The position numbers and the translations under genes are program-made. Positions 9,173-18,253 of a stretch of 64,000 nt of DNA are shown here, in pieces (the stretch's first letter is position 1; every line of letters starts with the position of its first letter). The DNA is from Solidesulfovibrio fructosivorans JJ] (GTDB lineage Bacteria; Desulfobacterota; Desulfovibrionia; Desulfovibrionales; Desulfovibrionaceae), in contig NZ_AECZ01000018.1 of the NCBI RefSeq assembly GCF_000179555.1, positions 1 to 64,000 on the forward strand. The letters are read 5' to 3'. The notes beneath the pieces were generated by a model that saw only the letters and a program-made list of their open reading frames with translations, was not told the origin of the DNA and searched no databases.

Positions 9173-12100
9173 ATGCGTATCCGGTTTCTCCTCCTCCTGA
9201 CGCTGCTGCTCGCCGCCCCGACCCTGTCCCTGGCCGCCGACGCCTCGGTGGTGACGCTGCTGCAACAATCCCAGCAGGCCCAGGCCCGGGGACAACTCGA
9301 CCAGGCCTTGGAACTCGTGGAAAAGGCCTTGTCCCAGGATCCGGCCTATCCGCCCCTGTGGACCCAGAAAGCTTCCTTGCAGATCGCCAAGAAAGACTAC
9401 GCCGGCGCCGTCGACACCCTGGCCGTGGCCCGTAAGGTGGAACCGGACAACGTCGCCGCCAACACCCTGACGCTGACGGCGCTTTTGCGCCTGGACGAGC
9501 GCTCCGGGGGCAAGGACGGGGACCTGGTCCGCTATCTGGCCGGAGTCAGCGAAAAGATCAGCGGCGCGCTCATCCTCGACCTGCTGTCCAGGCCCGATGC
9601 CAAGGCCGACCTGACGCGGTTTCTCGCCGCCTGGAAACCGGCCGCGGACCAGGACAGGCTGGTGGCGCGCCTCGCCGCCGGCTATGCCGCCGGGGACGCG
9701 GCGGTGATGGACGAACTGGCCGAGGCCGACGACGCGGGGCCGCGAAAGGACGTCCTGGCCGCGCTCCAGTTTTACGCCGGGAAGCGGATGCTCGGGGAAA
9801 ACAACCTCGCCCTGGCCCAAACCCTGCTCGAAAAGGCCCTGGCCGGCGGCTACGACCAGGTGGCCGTTACCGGCGAACTCGGCTGGGTGTTCCTCAACCG
9901 GGGTGAACCGGCCAAGGCCGCCGACCTGTGGGAAAAGGACTGGCGCAACGCCCCGGATGTGGGCCGATGGGCCAGCTGGATCGCCGACGCCCGGCTGGCG
10001 GCCAAGGAGTACAAGAAAGCCAGCGGATTCCTGGCCACAAGCCTGCAGTTCGACCCCAAAAATCCCGTGCTCCAGGGCCGCTACATCATGGCCCTGCGCG
10101 CCTCGGACCAGGATGACGCCGCCGCCGCCTTCGAGGATAAGCTGCGAAACGGGCCCGACCAAGACGGGCTCCATTTCGGCCTGGCCCTGACCGCCTGGAA
10201 CAAGGGCGATTTTTCCGTCGCTTCTGGGCAGATGCGCCGGATCAAGAATCGCCGGCCCTTCCGCGGCCAGTTCATCGATCTGGCCGACGCCATGACCGCC
10301 ACCATCGGCAAGACCGGCGCCCCGGAAAAGACCGTCAAGGAGGTCGAGGCCTTGACCGAAGGGCTCGACACCCGCGCCTCCATCCTGCGCGACGTGGGCT
10401 GGCGGCTGTGGGCCGCCAAACGTCCCGACGCGGCCCTCGGCATCTGGAAAGTGGCCCTGAAGGAAGGGCTGCCCGCCGACGATCCGCTCCTGGCCCGGGT
10501 GGTGCCGCTGCTGCTCGAGATCGGCAAGCAGGACGCCGCCATGGCGCTGCTTGGGACCTATGCGCCCGAGGTTTCGCCCCTGGGCCTGGCCTGGACGCTC
10601 GGCGCGGTCAACCGCTGGGATCTGGTCGGCAACGTGCTCAAGGACAAGAACTACGGTCCGTACGGCGAGTTGCTCGCGGCCCTCGCCGCCCTGCGCAACG
10701 GCCAGGGGGACCTGGCCCTGCAAAAGCTGCACGCCCTGGCCGTCCTGCCGGCGGACGGGCTCGGCCAGGCGACCGTGACCGGGTTCAATGCCGACGGCAA
10801 GCTCGTGCGCGTGGCGCTCTCCCCCCAGCTTGCCGGCAAACTCTATCTGCGCATCGGCCGCGCCCTGGTCGACGCCCAGCTTGGGGACGGCTTTTTCTTC
10901 CTGACGCCCCCGGCCTGGGCAAAAAACCTGCCGCCAAAGGCCATGGGCGCGATTCTGGCCGACGCCGGCAAGGTGCTGTGGGACGTGGGCCGCATCGAGG
11001 AGGCCGCCACCTTCCTGGAAGCCGCTCTGGCCGACGATCCGGACCGGAACGAGGCCCGGCTCTACCTGGCCCTGGCCCGCAAGCGCCAGGGCCGCTCCGA
11101 CGACGCCGAGCGCCTCCTGGCCGAGGCCATCGCCAAGGCCTCGCCCTTCGACCGGGAATACGCCCTGGGCGAATTCGCCGCCCTCGACGGCAAGGAAAAC
11201 GAGGCCCTGGCCCATTTCCGCAAGGCCCTGACCCTGGCTCCCAACGACGACCGCATGCGCCAGCGCGTCATCTCCCTGCTCGTCGCCGGGAACGATTTCA
11301 CCACTGCCCGGGAGTATGCCGACTGGTACGAGGCCAGGCTGGCCAAGGACGACCGCGCCGTTTTCGGCACGGCGGCCGTGGTGCGCCTGGAGATGGGCGA
11401 TCCGGCCGGGTCAGAATCGCTGTATCGCGATCTGCTCGCCCGCGAGCCGAATGCCTCGGACTATCTGGCCGGCCTCGGCCGGGCGCTGAACCGTCAGACG
11501 CGCTACCAGGAAACCGTGGACGCCCTGGGCAAGGCCTACGCCGCCAAGAAGTCCCCGGTGCTCGGGGCCATCGTGTGCGAGGCGCTCATGGGCCTTGGCC
11601 GCTACGAAGACGTGGTGACCGAAGCGGCCCGGGGCCTTGCCGCCCATCCCAAGGACCGGGAGCTTCTGCGCTATGCCGCCGAGGCCACGGAATTCACCCG
11701 GGACCTGCCGGCCTGCGAGGACTACGCCCGCCGCGGCCTGGCCATCGACCCGGATTCCCTGAACCTGCAAAACCTGCTCGGCCGGGCGCTGCTCGACCAG
11801 GAGAAATTCCCCGAGGCCAAGGAACAGTTCGAGGCCATGCTGGCCAAGAACCCCGACCACCTCTCGTCGCTTCGCGGTCTTCTCAGCGTCTACCAGCTCA
11901 CCGGAAAGGAAGCCGAGGCCTACACGGTGGCCAAGAGGCTCCACGCCGCCGCGCCGGACGACGCCGCCGCCAGCATGAAGTTCGCCATCGCCGCCGCCGC
12001 CGACCACCGCTTTCGCCCGGCCTACCCCACGCTGGAAAAGCTGCGCGCGTTCGGCCCGGGCAGCGGCGTGTTGTGTCTCTATTACAGCGACGTGCGCGAC

Positions 12101-14047
12101 GCCGACGTTCCGGGCAAGGTGCGCCTGTCCCAGATGGCCGCGCACCTGCGCGCCCTGGCCGACCGGAAGGGCCGGTTCCTGAGCCTTGCGGAGCTGGCCG
12201 AGCGTCCGACGGGACAGGCCGCCCGCGAACACAAGGACACGGACACCGCGCCCCAGATGCTCCTTCTCGTCGACCGCACCGACGCGGCCGTGCTGGACAA
12301 GATCGACATCCTGCTGGCCGAGGTCGGCGGCAAGGCCGTGCTCGTGATCGGCGGAGAATCCCTGGTGCCCGGCACGCCCTACCTGCCGGACGCGGCCGAG
12401 GTGGCCAGGCTCGTTGGCACCGGCCGCTGGTCCCTGGCCCTGACCGACCACAATCCGCCCTATGTCACCGGCCCCGGCGGCTACGCCGTTCCGCTTTGGA
12501 GCGTGGGCGGCGCGGCCAGGGGCGTGACGGACAAGGCGGCCATGGAAGCGCGGCTGACCGAACGCCTGCATGCCCTGGACCCCTCCGGCAGGCTCCTCGG
12601 GCAAACGCGGCCCGTCTTCTTCTACCCCGGAGGCAACGCCCCGGACGAACTGCTCGTGGCCGATGCCGCCGCCCGCGACGCCTACACGGCCGTGGTCGAC
12701 CAGCACTTTCCCCGGGCCTTCAACCTCGCGCCCGAAGGCTTCTGGACGCCCATGGCCAATCCCCGGCTGACCGCCGCCAAGGCCGTCTCGCCGCGCCTCG
12801 ATGTGGCCGGCCTCGAAGACTACCTCAACCAGGCCGACCCCATGCACCAGGTTTCCCTGGAGCTGGCCAAGGTCTATTCCTGGCAGGAACAGCTCGGCCA
12901 GGCCGACAACTATTTCCAGGAAGCCAAGGACCTCAAGGCCAAGCCCGAGGATCTGGCCTACAACCACGCCGTCAACGCCTACTACGAGCACGACGACCCC
13001 GTGGCCGTGCGGCTGGCCGAAAAGGCCGTGGATTTAAGCCCCGATTCCGAGCGCGCCGCGACCCAGCTCTTCCGGGCCGAACTGCGCACCCGGCCGAGGG
13101 CCGAAGCTTCCATGGACACCTGGTGGGACAGCGACAACCGCCGCTACTGGTGGTACGGCCTGACCGGCGAGGTCCACCCCCGCGACGACCTCATGGTGTA
13201 CGTGCGCGCCGGCCGCATCGAATGGTCCATCGACAGCTACCAGCGCCACGGACAGATGATCAAAGCCGTCAGCAATACCCTCGACAACGGCTACCTCGAT
13301 CCCCAGGACGCCTACAACGTCTTCAACTCGCGCCATACCCAGTACCTCAACGGCGAGGACCTCACCCTGGGCGCGCGCTGGTTCTTCCATCCCGAATACT
13401 GGATCGAGGCCCAGGGCCAGCTCACCCAGACCGACGACGACGGCCCCGGCACGCTCCCGGGCGGCCAGATCACCCTCCACGGCCCCATCGCGCCCAAAGG
13501 CGCCAAGCTCGACGGCATCTGGGAGCTGCAAGGCGCCCACGAACGCATCGACACCGTGGAAGCCATCTACGCCCAGATCATGGCCAACCGCCTAAGCTGC
13601 ATCACCCATACCCGCATCCTCGACTTCTGGGACCTCTTCGTCAGCGGCCACGCCATCTCCCGCACCGACGGCAACAAGACCGGGTCAGTGGACGGCCGCC
13701 TGCTGCGCCGCCTGTTCGAATACCCGATGTTCTCCGTGGGCTACGCCTTCCAGTTCGCCAACAGCGACCGCAATCCCATCGAATACTGGGCGCCCCTCGA
13801 TCTGGCCACCCATCTGGCCTACGCCAGCTTCGGCTACTCCCCCACCCGCTGGTACAACCTCAACGGCAGCTTGGGCTACGGCCCCTCGCGCGACCGCGAC
13901 AACGACTGGCGCAACATCTGGCGCGTCAACGCCGGCATGGACATCACCATGAAAGAGCGGTTAAAGCTCTCACTCAAGTACTCCTACTTCAGCACCCCCA
14001 CCTATAACCTCAATGAAGCATGGGCCAGCATAAGCTATATATTCTAA
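9173..14047 (+). CDS. Giant TPR/outer-membrane porin with internal deacetylase-like module (PgaA-like exporter)
   Basis: A 1624-residue exported protein. After the signal peptide (cut near LSLAADA), tandem TPR motifs fill residues about 25-950. A segment at about 1025-1215 resembles a degenerate polysaccharide deacetylase (LLLVDRTDAAVLDKI, LTDHNPPYV, and VFFYPGGNAPDELL near 1149). Two more TPR units follow (about 1225-1300). From about 1313 (MDTWWDSDNRRYWWYG) the aromatic alternating pattern is that of an outer-membrane beta-barrel, ending with a C-terminal phenylalanine in SISYIF. TPR plus C-terminal barrel is the plan of PgaA, the poly-GlcNAc export porin of about 800 residues; this protein is twice that long. 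Its position behind the synthase fits outer-membrane export. The embedded deacetylase-like module is unusual. Confidence 0.8.
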   Translation: MRIRFLLLLTLLLAAPTLSLAADASVVTLLQQSQQAQARGQLDQALELVEKALSQDPAYPPLWTQKASLQIAKKDYAGAVDTLAVARKVEPDNVAANTLTLTALLRLDERSGGKDGDLVRYLAGVSEKISGALILDLLSRPDAKADLTRFLAAWKPAADQDRLVARLAAGYAAGDAAVMDELAEADDAGPRKDVLAALQFYAGKRMLGENNLALAQTLLEKALAGGYDQVAVTGELGWVFLNRGEPAKAADLWEKDWRNAPDVGRWASWIADARLAAKEYKKASGFLATSLQFDPKNPVLQGRYIMALRASDQDDAAAAFEDKLRNGPDQDGLHFGLALTAWNKGDFSVASGQMRRIKNRRPFRGQFIDLADAMTATIGKTGAPEKTVKEVEALTEGLDTRASILRDVGWRLWAAKRPDAALGIWKVALKEGLPADDPLLARVVPLLLEIGKQDAAMALLGTYAPEVSPLGLAWTLGAVNRWDLVGNVLKDKNYGPYGELLAALAALRNGQGDLALQKLHALAVLPADGLGQATVTGFNADGKLVRVALSPQLAGKLYLRIGRALVDAQLGDGFFFLTPPAWAKNLPPKAMGAILADAGKVLWDVGRIEEAATFLEAALADDPDRNEARLYLALARKRQGRSDDAERLLAEAIAKASPFDREYALGEFAALDGKENEALAHFRKALTLAPNDDRMRQRVISLLVAGNDFTTAREYADWYEARLAKDDRAVFGTAAVVRLEMGDPAGSESLYRDLLAREPNASDYLAGLGRALNRQTRYQETVDALGKAYAAKKSPVLGAIVCEALMGLGRYEDVVTEAARGLAAHPKDRELLRYAAEATEFTRDLPACEDYARRGLAIDPDSLNLQNLLGRALLDQEKFPEAKEQFEAMLAKNPDHLSSLRGLLSVYQLTGKEAEAYTVAKRLHAAAPDDAAASMKFAIAAAADHRFRPAYPTLEKLRAFGPGSGVLCLYYSDVRDADVPGKVRLSQMAAHLRALADRKGRFLSLAELAERPTGQAAREHKDTDTAPQMLLLVDRTDAAVLDKIDILLAEVGGKAVLVIGGESLVPGTPYLPDAAEVARLVGTGRWSLALTDHNPPYVTGPGGYAVPLWSVGGAARGVTDKAAMEARLTERLHALDPSGRLLGQTRPVFFYPGGNAPDELLVADAAARDAYTAVVDQHFPRAFNLAPEGFWTPMANPRLTAAKAVSPRLDVAGLEDYLNQADPMHQVSLELAKVYSWQEQLGQADNYFQEAKDLKAKPEDLAYNHAVNAYYEHDDPVAVRLAEKAVDLSPDSERAATQLFRAELRTRPRAEASMDTWWDSDNRRYWWYGLTGEVHPRDDLMVYVRAGRIEWSIDSYQRHGQMIKAVSNTLDNGYLDPQDAYNVFNSRHTQYLNGEDLTLGARWFFHPEYWIEAQGQLTQTDDDGPGTLPGGQITLHGPIAPKGAKLDGIWELQGAHERIDTVEAIYAQIMANRLSCITHTRILDFWDLFVSGHAISRTDGNKTGSVDGRLLRRLFEYPMFSVGYAFQFANSDRNPIEYWAPLDLATHLAYASFGYSPTRWYNLNGSLGYGPSRDRDNDWRNIWRVNAGMDITMKERLKLSLKYSYFSTPTYNLNEAWASISYIF

Positions 14048-15114
14048 GGGGAACTTCCTCCGAAAACCGGAGAGCCCTCCTTGCATCGGCCTTTTTTGCC
14101 GCGTTGGCCCTGGCCTTTGTCCTCCTGGCCGGACCAATCCGGCCGGCCATGGGGCAGGCCGGGCCAACCGACAGGCTCACGGCCTGGATCGCCTACTGGG
14201 ATCTGCCCCGGGGCATGGCCGAATGGCGGGCGCACCCCGGCCTTTTCGACACGGTGCGGGTGTTCGCCGCATCGTTTGACGACAAGGACCGGCCGTACCT
14301 GGCCCCGGAATGGGATGCCCTCTTTCACGGCGACGTGAGCCGCGCCTTCGGCCGCACCCCGGCCTTTTTGACCGTGGTCAACGACGTGGTCGCCGCGCCC
14401 TCGGGCAAAAACGCCAGGCTCAAGGACCCGGAGCTGGTCAAACGGCTGGTCTCCACCCCGGCCGCCCGCACGGCCCATATCGGCGCCCTGGTCGCCCTGG
14501 CCAAACGTTCCCGCTTTTCCGGCCTCGAAATCGATTACGAGAACATCGCCGCCGATGACTGGCCGGCCTTTCTGGACTTCGTCCGGGAGCTTTACCAGCG
14601 CACCAGCCGGGAAGGACTCGCCCTGTCCGTGCTGCTCCAGCCCCAGGCCCGCTACCTCGGCAAGCCGCTGCCCGTCGGCCCGCAATACCTGCTCATGGGC
14701 TACAACCTCTTCGGCTCCCATTCCGGCCCCGGTCCCAAGGCCACCCCGGCCTTCCTGGCCAACCAGGCAAGCGCGCTTCGCGCCATCGGGGCGCTTTCCG
14801 CCACGGGACTGGCGCTGTCCACCGGCGGCTTCGACTGGACCGAAGGCAAATCCGCCGTCCAACTCGACGAAACCGCCGCCGCGACCCTGGTGGCCCGCAA
14901 GAAAGTCCCCTCCACACGCTCCGCCCCCGACGGCTACCTCGTCAGCCAATACCGCGACGCCGAGGGCAAATCCCACGAAATCTGGCACGCCGACGCCCAA
15001 ACCCTGTCCACCCTGTGGCAGGCCGCCCGCACCGCTGGATTTTCCCGACTGGCCATCTGGCGTCTCGGCGGCAACGCCCCGGGACTGTTCGACTGGCTGC
15101 AAAGCTTGAAGTGA
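14020..15114 (+). CDS. Exported GH18-like glycoside hydrolase
   Basis: A 364-residue protein with an N-terminal hydrophobic signal (about residues 20-42, after a charged RRALLAS start). The barrel carries GLEIDYENI (about residue 170), matching the end of the GH18 DxxDxDxE motif with the catalytic glutamate present, and later YLLMGYN and AIWRLGG, corresponding to the conserved strand motifs of YaaH/chitinase-type barrels. A polysaccharide locus often carries its own hydrolase to trim or release polymer. The start overlaps the porin gene by 28 bp; I see no better in-frame start and only a weak ribosome site, so translation may be coupled. Substrate is unknown; N-acetylglucosamine polymers are the natural guess for this family. 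Confidence 0.75.
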   Translation: MGQHKLYILRGTSSENRRALLASAFFAALALAFVLLAGPIRPAMGQAGPTDRLTAWIAYWDLPRGMAEWRAHPGLFDTVRVFAASFDDKDRPYLAPEWDALFHGDVSRAFGRTPAFLTVVNDVVAAPSGKNARLKDPELVKRLVSTPAARTAHIGALVALAKRSRFSGLEIDYENIAADDWPAFLDFVRELYQRTSREGLALSVLLQPQARYLGKPLPVGPQYLLMGYNLFGSHSGPGPKATPAFLANQASALRAIGALSATGLALSTGGFDWTEGKSAVQLDETAAATLVARKKVPSTRSAPDGYLVSQYRDAEGKSHEIWHADAQTLSTLWQAARTAGFSRLAIWRLGGNAPGLFDWLQSLK

Positions 15115-15131
15115 AAAGAAGAGAAGAGAAT

Positions 15132-15205
15132 GCGAGAGGGGAAACCCTTTGAAAAGGGTAGTAGCCCCTCTCGCGCTCTCCCCTTCCTAAACTTTTCAAC
15201 AGGTT
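15132..15205 (-). repeat. Family A palindromic repeat, copy 1
   Basis: Hairpin GCGAGAGGGG (15132-15141) with CCCCTCTCGC (15165-15174), with an inner ACCCTTT/AAAGGGT stem. Read on the minus strand it begins with GTTGAAAAGTTTAGGAAGGG, the conserved flank of this family. It lies between the GH18-like and deacetylase genes. Confidence 0.8.
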
Positions 15206-15308
15206 ACGGGAGACAAAGCTTTTTTAAAAGGCTTTCTTCCGGCTTGTTTTTTGAAAAACAGCCCCTATAAATTAGTTTCAAGGATACCCAGAACCGGAGG
15301 ATATACCC

Positions 15309-16469
15309 ATGCGACCGCGCATTCCCGCCGCCCTTGGCGGCTTTTTCCTTATAGCGTCCATCCTGTTGGCCGCCTGCCCGCCCCAGGCCGCCGCCCAGGG
15401 CCTCACCAGCGCCACCAAGGGCGTGCCCCTGCCCGGCAAGGGCCCCCGAGCCTACCTCGCCATCGTCATCGACGACCTGCCCAACCTGGCCCTCTGGTCG
15501 AAACTCGCCAGCGACAGCGACGCCTACGGCATCAAAACCACCCTGGCCGTCAATACCGCCAAGGCCACGGCCGACGACTACGCCGTCATGGCCAAACACG
15601 TGGCCAACGGCCACGAGATCGCCGACCATACCCGCGACCACGTCCCCGTGGCCCCCGGCGACGTCATCCGGCTGCGCTACTACAACCCCGCAGCCAAATC
15701 CGCCTATGCCGCCGTCGACCCGGCCGCCGCCAAACTGCGCATCTTCGTCAACGACAAGCCCGAACCCGTGGCCGAATACGACCTGTCCGAAAACGGCCCC
15801 ACCCCCAACCTCAAAAAGCTCGTCGAAGCCCTCAACAATACCCGCGGCGTCGCCGCCGAACTCGGCGACACCTACTACGCCAATATCCACGCCGCCTTCC
15901 TGTCCAAAACCGACAAGCTAGACATCTTCTTCAAAAACGGCCTGGTGCCGCTCTACGTCGATATCGCCCAAAACGCCCGCTACGAGATGGAAAACGGGAA
16001 AAAGGACATCGAAACCGGACTCCCCGGCTACGCCTGCACCTCCATGGTCTACCCCTTCCTGGTCACCGACGCCGTCTCCCGCAAGATCACCAGCGAACTG
16101 GGCATGAACATCGGCCGCGTCGGCCCGGCCGGCAACGTCGCCCTGGGCTCCCCCGACGGCTACAACCTCTACCGCGTCTTCGCCGAGAAACCCCGCGACC
16201 TCTTCGGCACGAACCCCGCCAGCCCCGAATTCAAAACGAAGCTCGAAGCCTTTCTCAAAAAGCTCGACGAAGTGGGCGGCATCGGCTGCCTCTACTCCCA
16301 CGGCCCCGGCGAATTCACCAACGAACAATGGGAAACCCTGCTGCCCATGCTGGCCAAACACAAGGAAATCGCCTTCGTCACACTGCGCGACCTGGCCAAA
16401 TACGTCACCACCACCGCGACCCTCAAGGACGGCCGGTACTACCTGGCCCAAGGCGGCAGCGGGAAGTAA
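15309..16469 (+). CDS. Lipoprotein polysaccharide deacetylase (NodB/CE4-like)
   Basis: A 386-residue protein. The N-terminus ends in the lipobox LAAC (C23), so it is predicted to be a lipoprotein. Unlike the deacetylase-like protein at 7198, its active-site motifs are present: IVIDDLP near residue 52 (metal aspartate) and GHEIADHTRDH near residue 101 (HxxxH), plus the MVYPF motif near 245. CE4 enzymes remove N-acetyl groups from N-acetylglucosamine polymers. GGAGG at 15296-15300 supports the start. It is separated from the upstream genes by 194 bp containing a hairpin repeat, so it may be partly independent. It is probably the catalytic deacetylase of the exopolysaccharide system. Confidence 0.8.
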   Translation: MRPRIPAALGGFFLIASILLAACPPQAAAQGLTSATKGVPLPGKGPRAYLAIVIDDLPNLALWSKLASDSDAYGIKTTLAVNTAKATADDYAVMAKHVANGHEIADHTRDHVPVAPGDVIRLRYYNPAAKSAYAAVDPAAAKLRIFVNDKPEPVAEYDLSENGPTPNLKKLVEALNNTRGVAAELGDTYYANIHAAFLSKTDKLDIFFKNGLVPLYVDIAQNARYEMENGKKDIETGLPGYACTSMVYPFLVTDAVSRKITSELGMNIGRVGPAGNVALGSPDGYNLYRVFAEKPRDLFGTNPASPEFKTKLEAFLKKLDEVGGIGCLYSHGPGEFTNEQWETLLPMLAKHKEIAFVTLRDLAKYVTTTATLKDGRYYLAQGGSGK

Positions 16470-16477
16470 GGCGAAGA

Positions 16478-16716
16478 AGGCGGGGGCTCCGCCCCCGCAC
16501 CCCCGGCAGGGCGCTGCCCTGCACCCGCCGAGGGGCCACGGGCCCCCGGTCCCCCCTTCCGGTGTGCTTTGGCTGGGCGGAGGCTTTGCGGGTTGGCGAG
16601 AGGGCGAGAGTGGAGAAGATGGGGGCGGAATTTGTCGGGACGGTGCCGCCGCTTCGCGGCAGGCTCGTCCCAAGCAAATTCCGCCCCCACCACGCCGGTC
16701 GCCCCAAGGGGGCGAC
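16478..16716 (+). repeat. Composite palindromic repeat family B/C, copy 1
   Basis: Starts with hairpin GCGGGGGC/GCCCCCGC (16480-16498), which can also end the deacetylase transcript. A G/C-rich part containing GGCCACGGGCCCCCGG follows. Then comes a three-tier hairpin: GGGGGCGGAATTTG (16621-16634) with CAAATTCCGCCCCC (16675-16688), GGGACG with CGTCCC inside it, and GCCGC with GCGGC at the tip. It closes with GTCGCCCC/GGGGCGAC (16698-16716). The same order recurs at 36176. Confidence 0.85.
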
Positions 16717-16744
16717 ATTCAGAGAAAATGTCTTTTCTTGAAAT

Positions 16745-16983
16745 GCGGCGCTTCGCCGCTGGCGCGGTTGTTGCCGCAATCGTGTCCGGCGTCGAGGCGC
16801 TTTTGCGCCTCGTGTCGCCGGGCCGATTGCGGCAACAAACACACGGCGTCCCATCCGCCAAAGACACCACTCCACCAGCCTTTCCCACACCCCACCAGTC
16901 CAATCCGGTAAAAGGGGGTCCGGGGGACATCAAGTCCCCCGGCGGGGCCAGGGGCAGAGCCCCTGTCCTGTCCTGTCCTGTCC
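16745..16983. repeat. Cluster of hairpins and a TGTCC tandem repeat
   Basis: This region holds no gene. It contains GCGGCGCTTCGCCGC (16745-16759); a large interrupted palindrome with arms GTTGCCGCAATCG (16770-16782) and CGATTGCGGCAAC (16824-16836) around an inner CGAGGCGC/GCGCCTCG stem; a hairpin CCGGGGGAC/GTCCCCCGG (16920-16942); and four tandem copies of the pentamer TGTCC (about 16964-16983). These structures separate the convergent deacetylase and diguanylate cyclase genes and could terminate both. Confidence 0.75.
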
Positions 16984-17015
16984 AGCCCTGTCCCGCTCGC
17001 TCGCCCGCTCGCCCG

Positions 17016-18062
17016 CTACGGCCTGACGTAGACGCGAACCTGGTTGCGGCCGGAGGATTTGGCCAGATAAAGGGCTTTGTCGGCGGCGTCGACAAGGTGG
17101 GCCACGCCGCATCCGGGGCAATCCACGAGCAGTTCGGCCACGCCGATGCTGACGTTGATCTTGATGCCCGAGGCCAGGATCTGACCGTCGGGGTCCCGGA
17201 TGACGAAGTTGTAGCGTTCGATTTTGCGTCGGATGATTTCGGCCAGTTCCTCGGCCTCCTCCTTGCCGATATTGAAAAGCGTCACGGCGAATTCCTCGCC
17301 GCCGTAGCGGGCGGGGAAGATATCGCGATCTTCAAGCTGTTTCATTTCCTCGGCAAAGCCTTTGAGAATGGATCCGACCACGACCAGGGCCTGGTCGCCG
17401 ATGCGGTGGCCGTGCTGGTCGTTGAAGTTCTTGAAGTGGTCGATGTCGCACATGAAAAGGGCCAGCGGGCGTTGTTCGGCCTCGGCCCTGACCACGGCTT
17501 TTTCGATATGGGTGTCGAAGGCCCGGCGGTTATGGATGCCGGTGAGGGAATCGGTCAGGCTCATGGCCACCATTTTTTCGGCATCTTCCTCGATGAGGGT
17601 GGCCATTTCCTTGAATCCGCGACGGATGGTGCCGAGCATGCGTTCCACGTCGCCGCCGGATTCCACGGCTTCGATGGTGACTTTTTCGAGTTTTTGCACG
17701 CCGCCCTTATGCTTGAGCAGCGTGCCCTGGAATTCCTGGACCAGGGACGCGGTTTCCTGGAGCGTGCGGGTGAGGGCCAGATTCCAGGGGGCGCTCAGGA
17801 TGCGTTCGTTGGCCTTGATGATCTCCTGGAATTTCGCCTCGGAAAAATCCCGGGCCTTGAGCACTTCCATGCCAAGGGCCTGCAACTGCTCCTTTTGTTC
17901 GTTGTCCAGGAAGTCGTAGTTCTTGATGCTGCGCATATAGAGGATGAGCCCCCGCCATTTGGAATCCCGGGGCACGCCGACCCGGTCGAGCATGGCGCAA
18001 ACCGAGTCGGAACAAGCCTCGGGAGGGGGGACTCCCTTGAATTGACCGGGATCCTTGTTCAT
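17016..18062 (-). CDS. Diguanylate cyclase (GGDEF domain), soluble
   Basis: A 348-residue protein without membrane segments. The N-terminal ~165 residues are helical and charged with no family I recognise. The GGDEF domain follows, with the metal-binding DIDHFKNFND motif and the active-site RYGGEEF (about residues 250-256), so c-di-GMP synthesis should be intact. The inhibitory RxxD site expected a few residues before the active site is not present (LEDRDIFPARY instead), suggesting no classical product inhibition. I start at the ATG at 18060-18062 because GGAGGTGC precedes it; a longer frame extends upstream without a ribosome site. It is convergent to the PilZ-controlled polysaccharide locus and could supply its second messenger (inference). 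Confidence 0.88.
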   Translation of the reverse strand: MNKDPGQFKGVPPPEACSDSVCAMLDRVGVPRDSKWRGLILYMRSIKNYDFLDNEQKEQLQALGMEVLKARDFSEAKFQEIIKANERILSAPWNLALTRTLQETASLVQEFQGTLLKHKGGVQKLEKVTIEAVESGGDVERMLGTIRRGFKEMATLIEEDAEKMVAMSLTDSLTGIHNRRAFDTHIEKAVVRAEAEQRPLALFMCDIDHFKNFNDQHGHRIGDQALVVVGSILKGFAEEMKQLEDRDIFPARYGGEEFAVTLFNIGKEEAEELAEIIRRKIERYNFVIRDPDGQILASGIKINVSIGVAELLVDCPGCGVAHLVDAADKALYLAKSSGRNQVRVYVRP

Positions 18063-18253
18063 GGTGTGCGTTGCACCTCCGGCCGCCCTCGTGACTTCCA
18101 GGCGGCGCGATCCATCCTTTTGAACGGCTCTTCTATAGTACACACAAGCGTCGCCGTTCGGAAGGAAAATATTCGACAACCCTTGCCGGGTTGCCCCATC
18201 CCTGGCCCCATGGTAAACGCCAAGCGTCGCCATTTTAGCGTATCGGAGGCTCC

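Noticed and set aside
8855-11215. 786-codon minus-strand frame opposite the porin gene
   Set aside because: Composition is typical of a shadow frame (Gly/Gln/Val/His-rich) and it has no domain; the plus-strand TPR periodicity is clear.
10408-14007. 1199-codon plus-strand frame overlapping the porin gene
   Set aside because: It is a frame-shifted reading of the TPR/porin gene, full of Arg/Pro/Gly with no recognisable fold.
15251-16741. 496-codon plus-strand frame across the deacetylase gene
   Set aside because: Frame-shifted reading of the lipoprotein deacetylase, almost only Arg/Pro/His.
16964-16983. Possible CRISPR or tandem-repeat array
   Set aside because: Only four copies of the pentamer TGTCC with no spacers; no array of direct repeats with spacers is visible anywhere in the window.
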